Positions 34,414 to 43,472 are shown, numbered from the stretch's first letter. The stretch is 64,000 bases of DNA from Candidatus Heimdallarchaeota archaeon (GCA_030149205.1 JASBSB010000006.1:372001-436000); one strand, 5' to 3'. Notes: generated by a model from the sequence alone, not told the origin. Translations and numbers: made by a program.

Positions 34414-37338
34414 TCATATCTGTGAGCCAAATTTTCTGTAGATTAGTTTCATAAGTTCAAGAATCAGAATGGGGGACACTGCTGCAAGAATTACAAATAT
34501 CCAATCTACCAGACTTAGAGCAATTAAGGCAATATTAAGTCCTAGAATACCGAGTGTGTTCTGGAAAAATACAGAATACATGAGAATCACATGCATAGCA
34601 GGAGCGAATAGCACTAAAAACCAAATTAATAATCCACTTTGTTTCATTGAGGTAATGATATCTTGGTTTATCCTTCTAATTGAAAATATCATAAATGATT
34701 CTGAGAGATAAATAATCGTTATTAATATTGTTCTTGCCTTGGCTTGTTCATATGATACCGGTAATAGAGGATTATTATGCCCTGAGTATAATGTTGGGAG
34801 AAATCCAGAAAGGTTTTCCGCATTGACTGGTAAAACACCTGTGTATGTCAGGTAATAAGATAACCCAAGGATCAAGCTGAATGATAGTGCATAGATTGTC
34901 ATTGTAACAGTTAAATTTCGACTCAATATGTTGTCATGTTGCCGAGGTTTAAGCTTCATAGTATCATCCGCAATTGTGTCAACGATTAGGATCATAGGTG
35001 GAATCCCATGTACAATACTAAAAATATACGCACGTTGAATGTTATTCAGTAGAAATAGGTCTGGGATAAAGGAGGAGATAATGTATACCAACCCCTCAGC
35101 TATGTTTATTGCAATAAAGAAAAAGATTATCATCCTTATTTTCTCAAATAAGGCCCTTCCTTGTTCTACCCCATCCACCAGGCTTACGTAAGAATCATCT
35201 GCCAGTATTATGTCTGCTGCTTCTTTTGCAACCTCAGTTCCTGTTATACCCATGGCTATCCCTGCATCTGCTCTGGTTATAGCTAGTGAATCATTTACTC
35301 CATCTCCAGTCATAGCCACAATATCACCTCGTTGCTGATACTTGTCCACTATGACTAATTTATCCTGTGGTGAGACACGGGCAAACACAGACACCTTAAA
35401 GAAATCCTCATCGCTTAATTTTGAAATATCCTTTCCTTGGATTACGATTTCATCGGGATCTAGAACACCTACTTGTGTAGCAATTGTTCTTGCGGTATCC
35501 GGAGAATCTCCAGTGATCATTATCGGAAAGATTCCAGCACTATCTAATTTTTTCACAGCAATTTTTACATTTGGACGTGGAGGGTCTAAAAGACACACGA
35601 AGCCAATAAGTACTAATTCGTTCTCCATCCACTCTCGTTCCTCTTCTGGAGATTTGGCTTGTGGTTCCTCATAGAATGCTCTGTAGGCTATTGTTACGAC
35701 TCTGTAACCTAGGTTGGCAAATTGTCTGATATCGTTTAATATTGATTCTTTTGTGCTTTCTTCCAGCGGTTTGACATTTTTTGTTCCCTCATTGCCATAA
35801 TAAGAACACTTCGGGATCATTACTTCTGCAGCCCCCTTTGAAAATAACATCAAATCACCCTCTTCATGGTCTCTAAATAGCTTGCTCATCCTTTTAATTG
35901 AGGAATTAAATGGGTAAGACTTTAGAAGTTCGTATCTGTTGGTAATATAATTAATATCTAACTTTGATCTATAGCCAAGCACCAACAGAGCACCATCTGT
36001 TGCATTTCCAAATACTTCCCAAGAAGTTAATCCAGCCTGTCCATAGTTATCCTCAATAACTATGGTGGCATCATTGTTTAATGTAATGGAGGAAAGAATG
36101 AGTTCTAAAGAGGAGTTACGTGCAACTATATCCAATTCATCAATAACCAAGCCATTTGTACCATTGATATCGTATCTATTGTGCTCGTCAATCGGATAGA
36201 CATTAGCATTTCCCTCTGAGTTGAAGCTGACACCATAGTAATTTTCTGTGTCCCAAACCCGAGTAACAGTCATCTTTGATGTGGTCATCGTACCAGTCTT
36301 GTCAGAACATAACACAGATGTTCTCCCGAGAGTTTCAACCACTGATAGCTCTTTAACTATCACTTTCTTTTTAGCCATATTTAAAACACCAGTGATCAAG
36401 ATTATTGTAGTCAATAATGGGATATTAATTGGTATCACAGACATAGCGGTAGTTATACTCGAACTTAGGTCTCTGGCAAAGATCTCAATTGAATAGTTAT
36501 GTTTTGAACGCTCGTAGATTTTATAGATCATTGAAACAATTAGAAAAAACAACATAATTGAACCTAGTCTCTTACCTAGCAAGTTTATCCTTCTTCGGAG
36601 AGGGATGTCCATTGTTTGCATTTCAGAAATCTGGCTTGCAATCTGCCCAAGCTCCGTGTTATTTCCAATTTGTGTTACTATAGCCTTCGTCGATCCAGTT
36701 TGGACGAAAGTACCAAGATACAGCATATTTTTTCTTTCTGCCAATGGGGTATCTAGGGGGAGCCCTGCTTCGCCATCTTTTGCTTTGGTAACAGCTTTAC
36801 TTTCACCTGTTAAGGATGCCTCGTTTATGGTTAGGTCAGATGAACTAATGATTCGTAGGTCTGCTGGAATCCTGTCTCCTAAACCTAGCTCAATGAGGTC
36901 TCCTACGACAAGCTTAGTTGCTAAAACTTCCATTGGTTTACCATCTCGTATAACTTGGGTTTTTAGCGGAGCTAATTTTTTCAATGCATCCAATTTCTTT
37001 TGAGCTCTAAATTGTTGAAATATGGCAATTGCCATGTTAAATGAGATAATGAAAAACCAAAATGCAACCTGATTTATTATTTTTGGAACCCAAATAGAGA
37101 GAACAATCAGCACAGCTGTCATTATCAGGTAAATTGTGATTAAGGTGTCAAACAATGGTGCAAGGTAAATCTTCAATTTGCTTTGAGATTTAGTTACAAC
37201 TTCATTAGGCCCTAATCTCTTGGTTCGTTCATCCACATGTTTGTTAGTCAAACCATTTGATCGCTGAGTTTCTAATTTTTGTTCAATTTCTGATATTGAC
37301 AAATTATACTCATTATTAATTAATCTTAAACCCTTCAT
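34414..37338 (-). CDS. P-type cation-transporting ATPase, P2-like
   Basis: A 974-residue pump. Actuator TGES (LTGESKAVTK), phosphorylation site CSDKTGTMTTSKMTV, hinge MTGDGVNDSLAITRADAGIAMG and about ten membrane helices are present. The helix 5 binding residues of Ca-ATPases are kept (NIAEGLVY), and helix 6 reads IVDTIADD. In helix 4, however, the PEGLP motif is PINIP (VIPINIPLLTT), losing the key glutamate. The ion carried is therefore uncertain: it is P2-like, possibly Na or K as in ENA pumps, which also lack the glutamate. The gene stands alone. Confidence 0.85.
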   Translation of the reverse strand: MKGLRLINNEYNLSISEIEQKLETQRSNGLTNKHVDERTKRLGPNEVVTKSQSKLKIYLAPLFDTLITIYLIMTAVLIVLSIWVPKIINQVAFWFFIISFNMAIAIFQQFRAQKKLDALKKLAPLKTQVIRDGKPMEVLATKLVVGDLIELGLGDRIPADLRIISSSDLTINEASLTGESKAVTKAKDGEAGLPLDTPLAERKNMLYLGTFVQTGSTKAIVTQIGNNTELGQIASQISEMQTMDIPLRRRINLLGKRLGSIMLFFLIVSMIYKIYERSKHNYSIEIFARDLSSSITTAMSVIPINIPLLTTIILITGVLNMAKKKVIVKELSVVETLGRTSVLCSDKTGTMTTSKMTVTRVWDTENYYGVSFNSEGNANVYPIDEHNRYDINGTNGLVIDELDIVARNSSLELILSSITLNNDATIVIEDNYGQAGLTSWEVFGNATDGALLVLGYRSKLDINYITNRYELLKSYPFNSSIKRMSKLFRDHEEGDLMLFSKGAAEVMIPKCSYYGNEGTKNVKPLEESTKESILNDIRQFANLGYRVVTIAYRAFYEEPQAKSPEEEREWMENELVLIGFVCLLDPPRPNVKIAVKKLDSAGIFPIMITGDSPDTARTIATQVGVLDPDEIVIQGKDISKLSDEDFFKVSVFARVSPQDKLVIVDKYQQRGDIVAMTGDGVNDSLAITRADAGIAMGITGTEVAKEAADIILADDSYVSLVDGVEQGRALFEKIRMIIFFFIAINIAEGLVYIISSFIPDLFLLNNIQRAYIFSIVHGIPPMILIVDTIADDTMKLKPRQHDNILSRNLTVTMTIYALSFSLILGLSYYLTYTGVLPVNAENLSGFLPTLYSGHNNPLLPVSYEQAKARTILITIIYLSESFMIFSIRRINQDIITSMKQSGLLIWFLVLFAPAMHVILMYSVFFQNTLGILGLNIALIALSLVDWIFVILAAVSPILILELMKLIYRKFGSQI

Positions 37339-37917
37339 TGTGCACCGGATTAGTTATTTCTTCATTTTGAATACCCTTTTTAATCACTCATACATTTATA
37401 TGAATTATCAATTAGTTTTCATATTGATACAAACAAGGTTGAAAAAATTTAGGCTTTTTTACCGTATCACCAATTGAATCTTGTTTAGTAATCACCCAGA
37501 AGGCGCCCTCTCGGCGATAGGTTAGATATTCCATTGAAAACCCAAAATATTAGGCATATAACCCCCTTAACAAGGTTTTACATCTTCAGCCAATTAGAAA
37601 CCATTCTAAAGGCATTTGACATCCCCCCAATATTTTGTTCATATATGGCTCAAACCGTTATTTTTCACTATGATAAATGCTCTAAATTTACGAAAAACAG
37701 ACTGTGAGCCTAAAATAGAAATAAATCAGTTTATACAATTTCTAAGCATTAAAACTGTATTTTTCCCACCTATATAAGCTACGGCTTATTGTAGTGAAAT
37801 GAGGAAAAAAAAATTACGAAATTAGTCTTTCACTGTCTAAAACTAGACATCAATAAAGTTTATATGTAAATTTGTCGTTAAAGACATAGGTAGTTTGTTT
37901 TTTCACAAATAATCTAC
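37339..37917. other. Spacer with divergent promoters and a GC-rich patch
   Basis: It separates the P-type ATPase (TATA-like CATATAAATG on the minus strand near 37395-37405) from the histone gene (TATA-like TTTATATGTAA near 37859-37869). A short GC-rich patch at 37494-37521, containing GCGCCCTCTCGGCG with a 4-bp stem, stands out from the AT background and could be part of an RNA gene, but no family was recognised. Confidence 0.45.
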
Positions 37918-37924
37918 CGAGGTG
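37918..37924 (+). promoter_or_regulatory. Strong Shine-Dalgarno site of the histone gene
   Basis: GAGGTGA is complementary to the 16S tail and lies 6 bases before ATG 37931. It overlaps the alternative GTG at 37922, so it excludes that start. Confidence 0.8.
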
Positions 37925-37930
37925 AACACA

Positions 37931-38134
37931 ATGGCAAAAAAGAAAGCAAAAGCCCCAACAGAAATGCTTGTCGTACAAAGCAAAGTTAGAGAATACGTGA
38001 AGAGTCTTGGTGATTACAACATCGCCAGCGACGTCATGGAATCTGTCAGTCAGAGAGTAGGTGCTCTTCTAGCTGATGCAGTCCGACGAGCAGAACAAAA
38101 CGGAAGAAAAACAATTAAGGGAAGAGACTGTTAA
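37931..38134 (+). CDS. Archaeal histone with basic tail and truncated third helix
   Basis: 67 residues from ATG 37931. After a basic N-terminal tail (AKKKAKAP) come helix 1 (EMLVVQSKVREYVKSLG), loop NIASD, the long helix 2 (VMESVSQRVGALLADAVRRAEQNG) and the loop RKTIKGRD that in HMfB-type histones is RKTIKAED. The protein stops one residue later at C, so helix 3 (about 12 residues in HMfB) is nearly absent. It packages DNA or binds it as a dimer. Short-helix-3 histones are a recognised variant group. Strong promoter and ribosome site suggest high expression. Confidence 0.85.
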   Translation: MAKKKAKAPTEMLVVQSKVREYVKSLGDYNIASDVMESVSQRVGALLADAVRRAEQNGRKTIKGRDC

Positions 38135-38151
38135 ATTTATTATCTAGACAG

Positions 38152-38454
38152 CTAAACGTTAACTAAGTTATCAATTTTGTTTATGATTAAAGCCCCCTCA
38201 CGTCCAAGTTTCTCAAAGTAATAATCATAATGATCAAGGTGAATGAGATGTAAGAAATCTCCTTCTACTGTACTTAGAGTTTGAAGTTTAATCTCGGACT
38301 GATAAAACTCCAAAACCCATCCATCATGTGTATACACCATAATTCGGTCATCTGTAATCAAGAGGGCTTCTTTGTCAATTTCAATTTCAAACAATACCTC
38401 TTCTTCTAGGTGAAGATTTTCTCTGAGGAGCTCAAGTCTGGGTGTACTTCTCAC
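38152..38454 (-). CDS. Small hypothetical protein, possible PH-like fold
   Basis: A 100-residue acidic protein. The segment ALLITDDRIMVYTHDGWVLEFYQSEIKLQTLSTVEGDFLHLIH has the alternating strands of bacterial PH-like domains, followed by one helix. No family assigned. It converges on the histone gene with an 18-base gap. Confidence 0.5.
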   Translation of the reverse strand: MRSTPRLELLRENLHLEEEVLFEIEIDKEALLITDDRIMVYTHDGWVLEFYQSEIKLQTLSTVEGDFLHLIHLDHYDYYFEKLGREGALIINKIDNLVNV

Positions 38455-38611
38455 TATAATACAAAATTAGATTCCTTTACGATTAATTTAAGCTTATGAT
38501 ATTTACAATGGACGAAGTGTCATAAATCAGTATCAATAAGACTCATCAACTAATATTTCACATTTAATACTCTCCTCTCTAGCTTATTAATAAGTGATCA
38601 ATTATGAAGTT

Positions 38612-38932
38612 ATGATTTTAGAGAGAAAGTATCAGTATATGGATGACACCATTAGCACGGATCTGATATCCTTTTATGGTTCCAGTTCATTTAATCTTGA
38701 TGAGCAGAAGAGGATTGGAGAAGAGCTCAGAGAATACCTGATTAGCAAGATACTTGAAGATTTGATCACCTCAACTGATCTCAAACAAAAATTGAAGTTC
38801 ATAGACCAACTTAGTGAATGGGTGGAGCAGGGTGACACTCTGGTTGTCAATGAGTTAAAAAGGCTTGTAAGTCAAGAAAATTCTATTTCTGTTAAAACAA
38901 ATCTACAGGTTTTAATTGATATCATTTCCTAA
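38612..38932 (+). CDS. Small helical hypothetical protein
   Basis: 106 residues from ATG 38612, all-helical and acidic (EEQKRIGEELREYLISKILEDLI-like pattern). A GTG at 38594 is in frame but overlaps the TATA-like TTATTAATAA (38584-38593), which predicts a start near 38612. Function unknown. Confidence 0.5.
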   Translation: MILERKYQYMDDTISTDLISFYGSSSFNLDEQKRIGEELREYLISKILEDLITSTDLKQKLKFIDQLSEWVEQGDTLVVNELKRLVSQENSISVKTNLQVLIDIIS

Positions 38933-38994
38933 TATTACTTTTGTCCTTAATTAGATGAATAGGATAATATGATACAAGAGACATGTAAGTTATA

Positions 38995-39825
38995 ATGGAT
39001 GATTCAGAACTGATTCAAAATTTACTGAGAGAGTACCAAATTCCCTCTGCACGGATAGGTGTCAAGTATGAAAATTCAATGAAGATATTAAGGAAGCTAG
39101 ATTTGAGTGAATTAAATCTTCAGACTTTTCCTGAAATGGAATCTCGTCATCTTCAAGTTCTTAATCTTTCACAAAACTCTATTGAAATAATTCCAAGGAA
39201 TGTTCTTGATAGATATCCTAAGTTGAAAATACTAGACTTGTCAAAAAATATGATAGAAGAGGTAGATATAAGTGTTAATGTCTTAAATCATGAACTTCAA
39301 AGATTAGATATTTCACAAAATCATCTTTCAAGCATAAATATCGAGAATAAATCCTTAAAACATATCAAATTTGTAGATCTTCATCGAAATAGAATCAACT
39401 CATTTCCTTTCATTAAAGCTATTAGGTCAGTTAAAGAGCTTGATTTAAATTTTAATGAGATCGAGGATGATTTAAGATTACTAGAAAATTACAAATCCTT
39501 GAGGGTACTTAAGCTCAAAGAGAACCGATTGAGAGAGCTAAACCTACAGTTTAACACAAATCTTACAAGTCTTGACTTATCATTTAATCAAATTTCAGAA
39601 CTTGTGGTTTCAGGGGATGAGCCGTCAAAATTAAATGAGATTAACCTATCAAACAATGAATTAACTTCAGGTAAGTTAATATCCCTTCTGAAACTACCAC
39701 ATTTGAATCAATTAGATTTAAGAGATAATCCCTGTGATGAAAAATTGGCAAGACTATGGTCAAAGTCTAAAATATCCGAATTATTTGAAATATTAAATAT
39801 GTATATTGGGAATATTGAAACTTAA
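38995..39825 (+). CDS. Leucine-rich repeat protein
   Basis: A 276-residue protein made of about nine LRR units with the LxxLxLxxNxI pattern (LQVLNLSQNSIEIIP, LKILDLSKNMIEEVD, LQRLDISQNHLSSIN, VKELDLNFNEIEDDL, LTSLDLSFNQISELV, LNEINLSNNELTSG). The last unit, LNQLDLRDNPC, is the usual capping repeat. No signal peptide or membrane helix is present, so it is cytoplasmic, similar to eukaryotic SDS22/LRR adaptor proteins and frequent in Asgard genomes. Its partner is unknown. Confidence 0.88.
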   Translation: MDDSELIQNLLREYQIPSARIGVKYENSMKILRKLDLSELNLQTFPEMESRHLQVLNLSQNSIEIIPRNVLDRYPKLKILDLSKNMIEEVDISVNVLNHELQRLDISQNHLSSINIENKSLKHIKFVDLHRNRINSFPFIKAIRSVKELDLNFNEIEDDLRLLENYKSLRVLKLKENRLRELNLQFNTNLTSLDLSFNQISELVVSGDEPSKLNEINLSNNELTSGKLISLLKLPHLNQLDLRDNPCDEKLARLWSKSKISELFEILNMYIGNIET

Positions 39826-39852
39826 TTAATTTAAACTTTAAGTTGATGAGAT

Positions 39853-40596
39853 TTATTCTCTTCTGCTTCTTCCACGCTTATTACCAGTTCTTCGAGCAGC
39901 GATTAACCCTACTTTTCTGCCTGGTGGAGCATTTCTAGAAACAGTGGTAGCCCTCGGAGGACTCTGGTGAGCACCACCACCGTGTGGGTGACTCACTGGA
40001 TTCATTGCTGTTCCACGAACTCTTGGGTATTTGTGACCCTTGGCTCTGAGCTTGTGATATTTGGTACCTGCCTTTAAAAGAGGTTTTGAGGTTATACCTC
40101 CTCCTGCAATCAGTCCCACAGTTGCCCTTGCTTCTGGAGTAACTTTTCTAATTTTACCAGATGGAAGTTTGACAAAAATCCATTTGTCCGAGGCTGAGTC
40201 AATAATAGCACTTAAACCAGCTGATCGAACAAGTTTGCCTCCATCACCAGCTCTTAATTCAATATTGAATATTGGGGTACGAATAGGCATAAATTTCAAT
40301 GGCAAAACATTACCTGGTTGAATAGATGCATCCGCTCCATATACAATTTCTTGCCCTACAGATATTCCCTCAGCTGGAAGGATATATTTGTAGAGTCCAT
40401 CATCGAAAAGCACTCTGGCTAATGGTGCCCCTCTACCTGGTTCGTGGTGAAAAGATACTATTTTCCCTTTGAATGACCCAGTCAATTCCTCTCGTGAGAA
40501 TTTTCTGTATTTCACAGGTTCAATCCTTTTGTGACCTGCGGCTCTAAAGACAGGAGATCCTGTTCCTCTTCTTTGTACAATTAATTTTTTACCCAT
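39853..40596 (-). CDS. rpl2: Ribosomal protein uL2
   Basis: A 247-residue large-subunit protein that binds 23S rRNA near the peptidyl-transferase centre. The conserved MNPVSHPHGGGAHQSP block, including the essential histidine, is at about residues 197-212. Start supported by AGGTGAT four bases upstream. It is the last gene of the uL3-uL4-uL23-uL2 run. uS19, uL22 and uS3, which normally follow in archaea, are absent: the next gene is a convergent LRR protein. Confidence 0.94.
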   Translation of the reverse strand: MGKKLIVQRRGTGSPVFRAAGHKRIEPVKYRKFSREELTGSFKGKIVSFHHEPGRGAPLARVLFDDGLYKYILPAEGISVGQEIVYGADASIQPGNVLPLKFMPIRTPIFNIELRAGDGGKLVRSAGLSAIIDSASDKWIFVKLPSGKIRKVTPEARATVGLIAGGGITSKPLLKAGTKYHKLRAKGHKYPRVRGTAMNPVSHPHGGGAHQSPPRATTVSRNAPPGRKVGLIAARRTGNKRGRSRRE

Positions 40597-40605
40597 TTAT
40601 ATCAC

Positions 40606-40869
40606 CTAGAATAAGTTAAGGTCTGCAGCGAGATCAGAAGCCTTGTATTCCTTGGCTAATTGTACGATAGCTCGCTTTCTACCTCGAGGCGTAATCAAGG
40701 TGTTAACATGTTCTACAGTTACATTGTTATACAGTTCTTGAACAGCCTGTTTGATCTGAAATTTATTTGCGTTTTTATGAACTTCAAATAAAATCTTGTT
40801 CTGGTCTACAATGAGGTCATATACTGACTCAGAGAAGACAGGTCTTATAATTATTTCATGTGCTTCCAT
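40606..40869 (-). CDS. rpl23: Ribosomal protein uL23
   Basis: An 87-residue protein of archaeal type (IIRPVFSESVYDLIVDQNKILFEVHKNANKFQIKQAVQELYNNVTVEHVNTLITPRGRKRAIVQL). It surrounds the exit tunnel and docks SRP. A GGAGGT site precedes the ATG. Confidence 0.94.
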   Translation of the reverse strand: MEAHEIIIRPVFSESVYDLIVDQNKILFEVHKNANKFQIKQAVQELYNNVTVEHVNTLITPRGRKRAIVQLAKEYKASDLAADLNLF

Positions 40870-40871
40870 CT

Positions 40872-41645
40872 TTAGACCTCCGTTTCTAACAACTTTATTG
40901 CACTCTCAGTCCAGAGGGTGAGTCTTGCGGCGTCACCACCAGGTGCCAGCTGTTCAACACTTAAATTAGAAAGTCTGACAACTTCAACACCTAAAAGATT
41001 GGAACCAGCAGATGCCACATCAGAATCATCAGATGTGACTATAAGAGGCCCGGTTTTAGTACGATACTTTCGACCCCTACGCTTACCCTTTCCAGCTCGA
41101 ATAGATCTCTTGCTGCATCTTTTTACATCTTCACCTAAACCTATAGATTCTAATGTCTCTTTTAACTGAGATGTCTTTGAAACTTCCGTTAAAGAATCCT
41201 CAATGATCAGAGGGAACTCTAACTTTTCTGAGACCAAGTGTCCTCTACTCTCAACTAACTCTTTTTGAGCTGTTGCTGCAATAGCGGATCTAAGTGCAAG
41301 TTTGTGTTCTTTCTTATTGATTTTCTCAACAATAATTTTCTCAGTGCTTGGAGGAAATAGCATTCTTCCACCAACTGTACTGTGGATCAATGCACCTCTT
41401 CCAGAGTGATGAGAACCTTTCCCATGTGTTCGAGGTACTTTGGAAGTACCTCTTCCTGGACCCATCGAAGAAGCAGTTGTGAGTCTACCTGCAAGGGGGA
41501 ATCTCCCCTGAGGTTGTTTTTGTTTGCTTTGCTCACTTAAAACTGCTCTTTTTATAATATCTGGTCTGTAAGCAGTTGTGAAAACCTCTGGTAGAGTAAC
41601 GTCTTTTCGGGTTTTGTTTCCCTTTAGATTTAATACCTTTGTCAT
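40872..41645 (-). CDS. rpl4: Ribosomal protein uL4
   Basis: A 257-residue protein of archaeal/eukaryotic type (DIIKRAVLSEQSKQKQPQGRFPLAGRLTTASSMGPGRGTSKVPR and AGKGKRRGRKY). It lines the exit tunnel. Two bases separate its stop from the uL23 start, and AAGGAGG precedes its ATG. Confidence 0.94.
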   Translation of the reverse strand: MTKVLNLKGNKTRKDVTLPEVFTTAYRPDIIKRAVLSEQSKQKQPQGRFPLAGRLTTASSMGPGRGTSKVPRTHGKGSHHSGRGALIHSTVGGRMLFPPSTEKIIVEKINKKEHKLALRSAIAATAQKELVESRGHLVSEKLEFPLIIEDSLTEVSKTSQLKETLESIGLGEDVKRCSKRSIRAGKGKRRGRKYRTKTGPLIVTSDDSDVASAGSNLLGVEVVRLSNLSVEQLAPGGDAARLTLWTESAIKLLETEV

Positions 41646-41657
41646 TTTTTATCCTCC

Positions 41658-42659
41658 TTACATATGTGATGCCAAAGAGACATAACTAATCCTTGGCTCA
41701 ACAATTAGCTTATTTTGAGCCCTAATTGGCTCTCTTAACATTACCATTCTCTTCTTTGGCCCTGGTACTGATCCTTTCAAAACCACATATCGATTTTTGA
41801 CCTTACCATATCTGATAAAATCACCTCTGGGGTTGATTGAATCTGGATTCTCACCAACAATCATCACTCGTTTATTAAACTCAGTTCTCCTGAAATAGCC
41901 AAGTTGTCCATATCTAGGCAAAACCCATTGTACTCTTGCTGGAGTCCATGGTGCGATTGAACCGACACCTCTTTTTGTGTGTTTTGACTTCTTCTGTAGC
42001 AGAGTTACCCCGTGTCTTTTGACAACACCCGAAAAACCTTTTCCTTTGGTTATACCAACTACATCGAGGTAATGACCTGGTTTCGTGAGGTCTCCTATCT
42101 GAAGTTCCTGTCCAATTCTTTCTTTCAACCATTCAAAACCTTCTTTAAAGGTCTTACAACCAACCATGATCTCAAAGATGCTTGGCTTCTTGGTTCCAAC
42201 ACTTGTTAAATCGGGTTGGGTGTGAACGATTGCTCTTAATTGTACTGCATTCTCTAATGAATTCTCTACATTCTCAAGTTGAGTGTTATAAAGTTCCTCA
42301 TCAGGGAATCTCGTCCTTATCCTCCTTAAAAACTTTGAGGGGCTGGAGAGTTTCGCCTCTGCCAATATTTTTAATCCATAAGGGGTCTCATGGTAAGTTC
42401 TCATCCCCATTAACACAATGGGTGGGGTCTCAATGACTGTAACTGCTGTAGCTCTGTCAGTATTTGCAACATGTGACTTGGGGGAATCTTCCTTATAGAT
42501 AACCCTGGTCATTCCAGCCTTGTATCCAGGAAACGCGAGGATTTTAGGTTCACCTTCGTGATCTGGCCAACCGCGTACTCTTGGTTTATTACTACTCGCT
42601 CTTTTTCGTCTATAACCTAAACTACTTCGATGAGGTGCGTTTTTATTTCTTGCTGTAAT
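41658..42659 (-). CDS. rpl3: Ribosomal protein uL3, starting at AUU
   Basis: The frame is 333 residues when read from ATT at 42659. The first ATG (42512) would remove the conserved N-terminus, which is clearly encoded upstream: NKNAPHRSSLGYRRKRAS, PRVRGWPDHEGEPKILAF and PGYKAGMTRVIYKE, matching archaeal/eukaryotic uL3 (HRKxxAPRxGSLxxxPRKR, GYKAGMTH). No ATG, GTG or TTG lies in frame between 42512 and the upstream TGA (42668-42666). AGGTGA at 42671-42666 is 6 bases before the ATT, ideal spacing. uL3 is an early assembly protein near the peptidyl-transferase centre. It leads the uL3-uL4-uL23-uL2 operon. Confidence 0.9.
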   Translation of the reverse strand: MTARNKNAPHRSSLGYRRKRASSNKPRVRGWPDHEGEPKILAFPGYKAGMTRVIYKEDSPKSHVANTDRATAVTVIETPPIVLMGMRTYHETPYGLKILAEAKLSSPSKFLRRIRTRFPDEELYNTQLENVENSLENAVQLRAIVHTQPDLTSVGTKKPSIFEIMVGCKTFKEGFEWLKERIGQELQIGDLTKPGHYLDVVGITKGKGFSGVVKRHGVTLLQKKSKHTKRGVGSIAPWTPARVQWVLPRYGQLGYFRRTEFNKRVMIVGENPDSINPRGDFIRYGKVKNRYVVLKGSVPGPKKRMVMLREPIRAQNKLIVEPRISYVSLASHM

Positions 42660-42665
42660 AAAGCA

Positions 42666-42671
42666 TCACCT
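42666..42671 (-). promoter_or_regulatory. Shine-Dalgarno site that selects the AUU start of uL3
   Basis: AGGTGA on the minus strand, 6 bases before ATT 42659-42657. Its TGA is also the in-frame stop that bounds the uL3 reading frame upstream, so the true start must lie within the next few codons (TGC, TTT, ATT). Confidence 0.75.
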
Positions 42672-42777
42672 GAAACCAGAGGCCTACAAGAATCTCAAGA
42701 GGCATAAGTTTCAAATTTTTCTGCTATTCAATCATTTAAAACTTTGGCATGATAAACGCGTGGATGCTTGTGGATAA

Positions 42778-43338
42778 TCACTTATTTTTGAGAAGTTCAC
42801 TTCCCGTAAGACCAGGTTTTGAGGGTTGATCAGATTCCACAACTGCCTGAAGCCTTTCTCGAATGTTCCAAGTCTTTATGAATAACTTGGTACTGTTTTC
42901 AATAGACTTCGAATATCCTCTCCCAGCTAAAATTTGTTCCCGAATTTTGGTTGATGAGAATTTTTCCCTTTCAAATACCTCAGTTCCACTTGTGGGAAGA
43001 TCTGCCTCTTCAAACAAACGTTTGGTGAAAGGATTGTTACTATACATAACATCAAACGCCGGGAGGAGTCTCCTCAAATGATGTACCCAAAGTGCATTGT
43101 CCAAAATATCTTGAACCGGGATAATATGTAAGCGTTCCAAATCAACCCCTTGGTTGATTAATGCAGATCTAACCATTTCATATCTTTCTCCTGCAGTTAG
43201 GGGATTTTGTAAGGTATGGCTTATCTGAGCTGCAGCAATGGCGATTATAAGCTCCTCCGTTTCTTTAAGAATTGATTTGATGACCTTAATGTGTCCTAGG
43301 TGAATGGGTTGAAACCTAGCAATAAATAGTCCTCTCAC
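42778..43338 (-). CDS. nadM: Nicotinamide-nucleotide adenylyltransferase (archaeal NadM)
   Basis: A 186-residue nucleotidyltransferase. The N-terminal RGLFIARFQPIHLGHIKVIKSIL holds the HxGH ATP motif (HLGH). The C-terminal FSSTKIREQILAGRGY holds ISSTxxR. It makes NAD from NMN and ATP. Length and GRFQP-type start match archaeal NadM. It is upstream of and codirectional with the ribosomal operon, but separated by 106 bases from the uL3 ribosome site. Confidence 0.92.
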   Translation of the reverse strand: MRGLFIARFQPIHLGHIKVIKSILKETEELIIAIAAAQISHTLQNPLTAGERYEMVRSALINQGVDLERLHIIPVQDILDNALWVHHLRRLLPAFDVMYSNNPFTKRLFEEADLPTSGTEVFEREKFSSTKIREQILAGRGYSKSIENSTKLFIKTWNIRERLQAVVESDQPSKPGLTGSELLKNK

Positions 43339-43472
43339 ACGTTAAATCAGAGAAAATTAATTTATTAGTTTTCTATAACATAAGAAGAAAAAGAATCAAA
43401 AATTATTGAAGACACGCGTTTGTTTAAATCTATAATAAGAATATAATTAAGGCTAAAATTAATGGAGATGTG

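Noticed and set aside
35342-35674. Open frames opposite the P-type ATPase
   Set aside because: They are antisense shadows of a well-defined gene and show no family features.
37339-37917. SRP RNA or RNase P RNA in the long spacer
   Set aside because: None of the conserved cores (GGAAG-type SRP loop, RNase P conserved regions) was found on either strand.
39001-39825. Tandem DNA repeat in the LRR gene
   Set aside because: The periodicity is at protein level (LxxLxLxxN) and the DNA units are too diverged for a recent repeat.
41658-42512. uL3 starting at ATG 42512
   Set aside because: It would begin inside the conserved GYKAGMT block and discard about 49 residues that match uL3.
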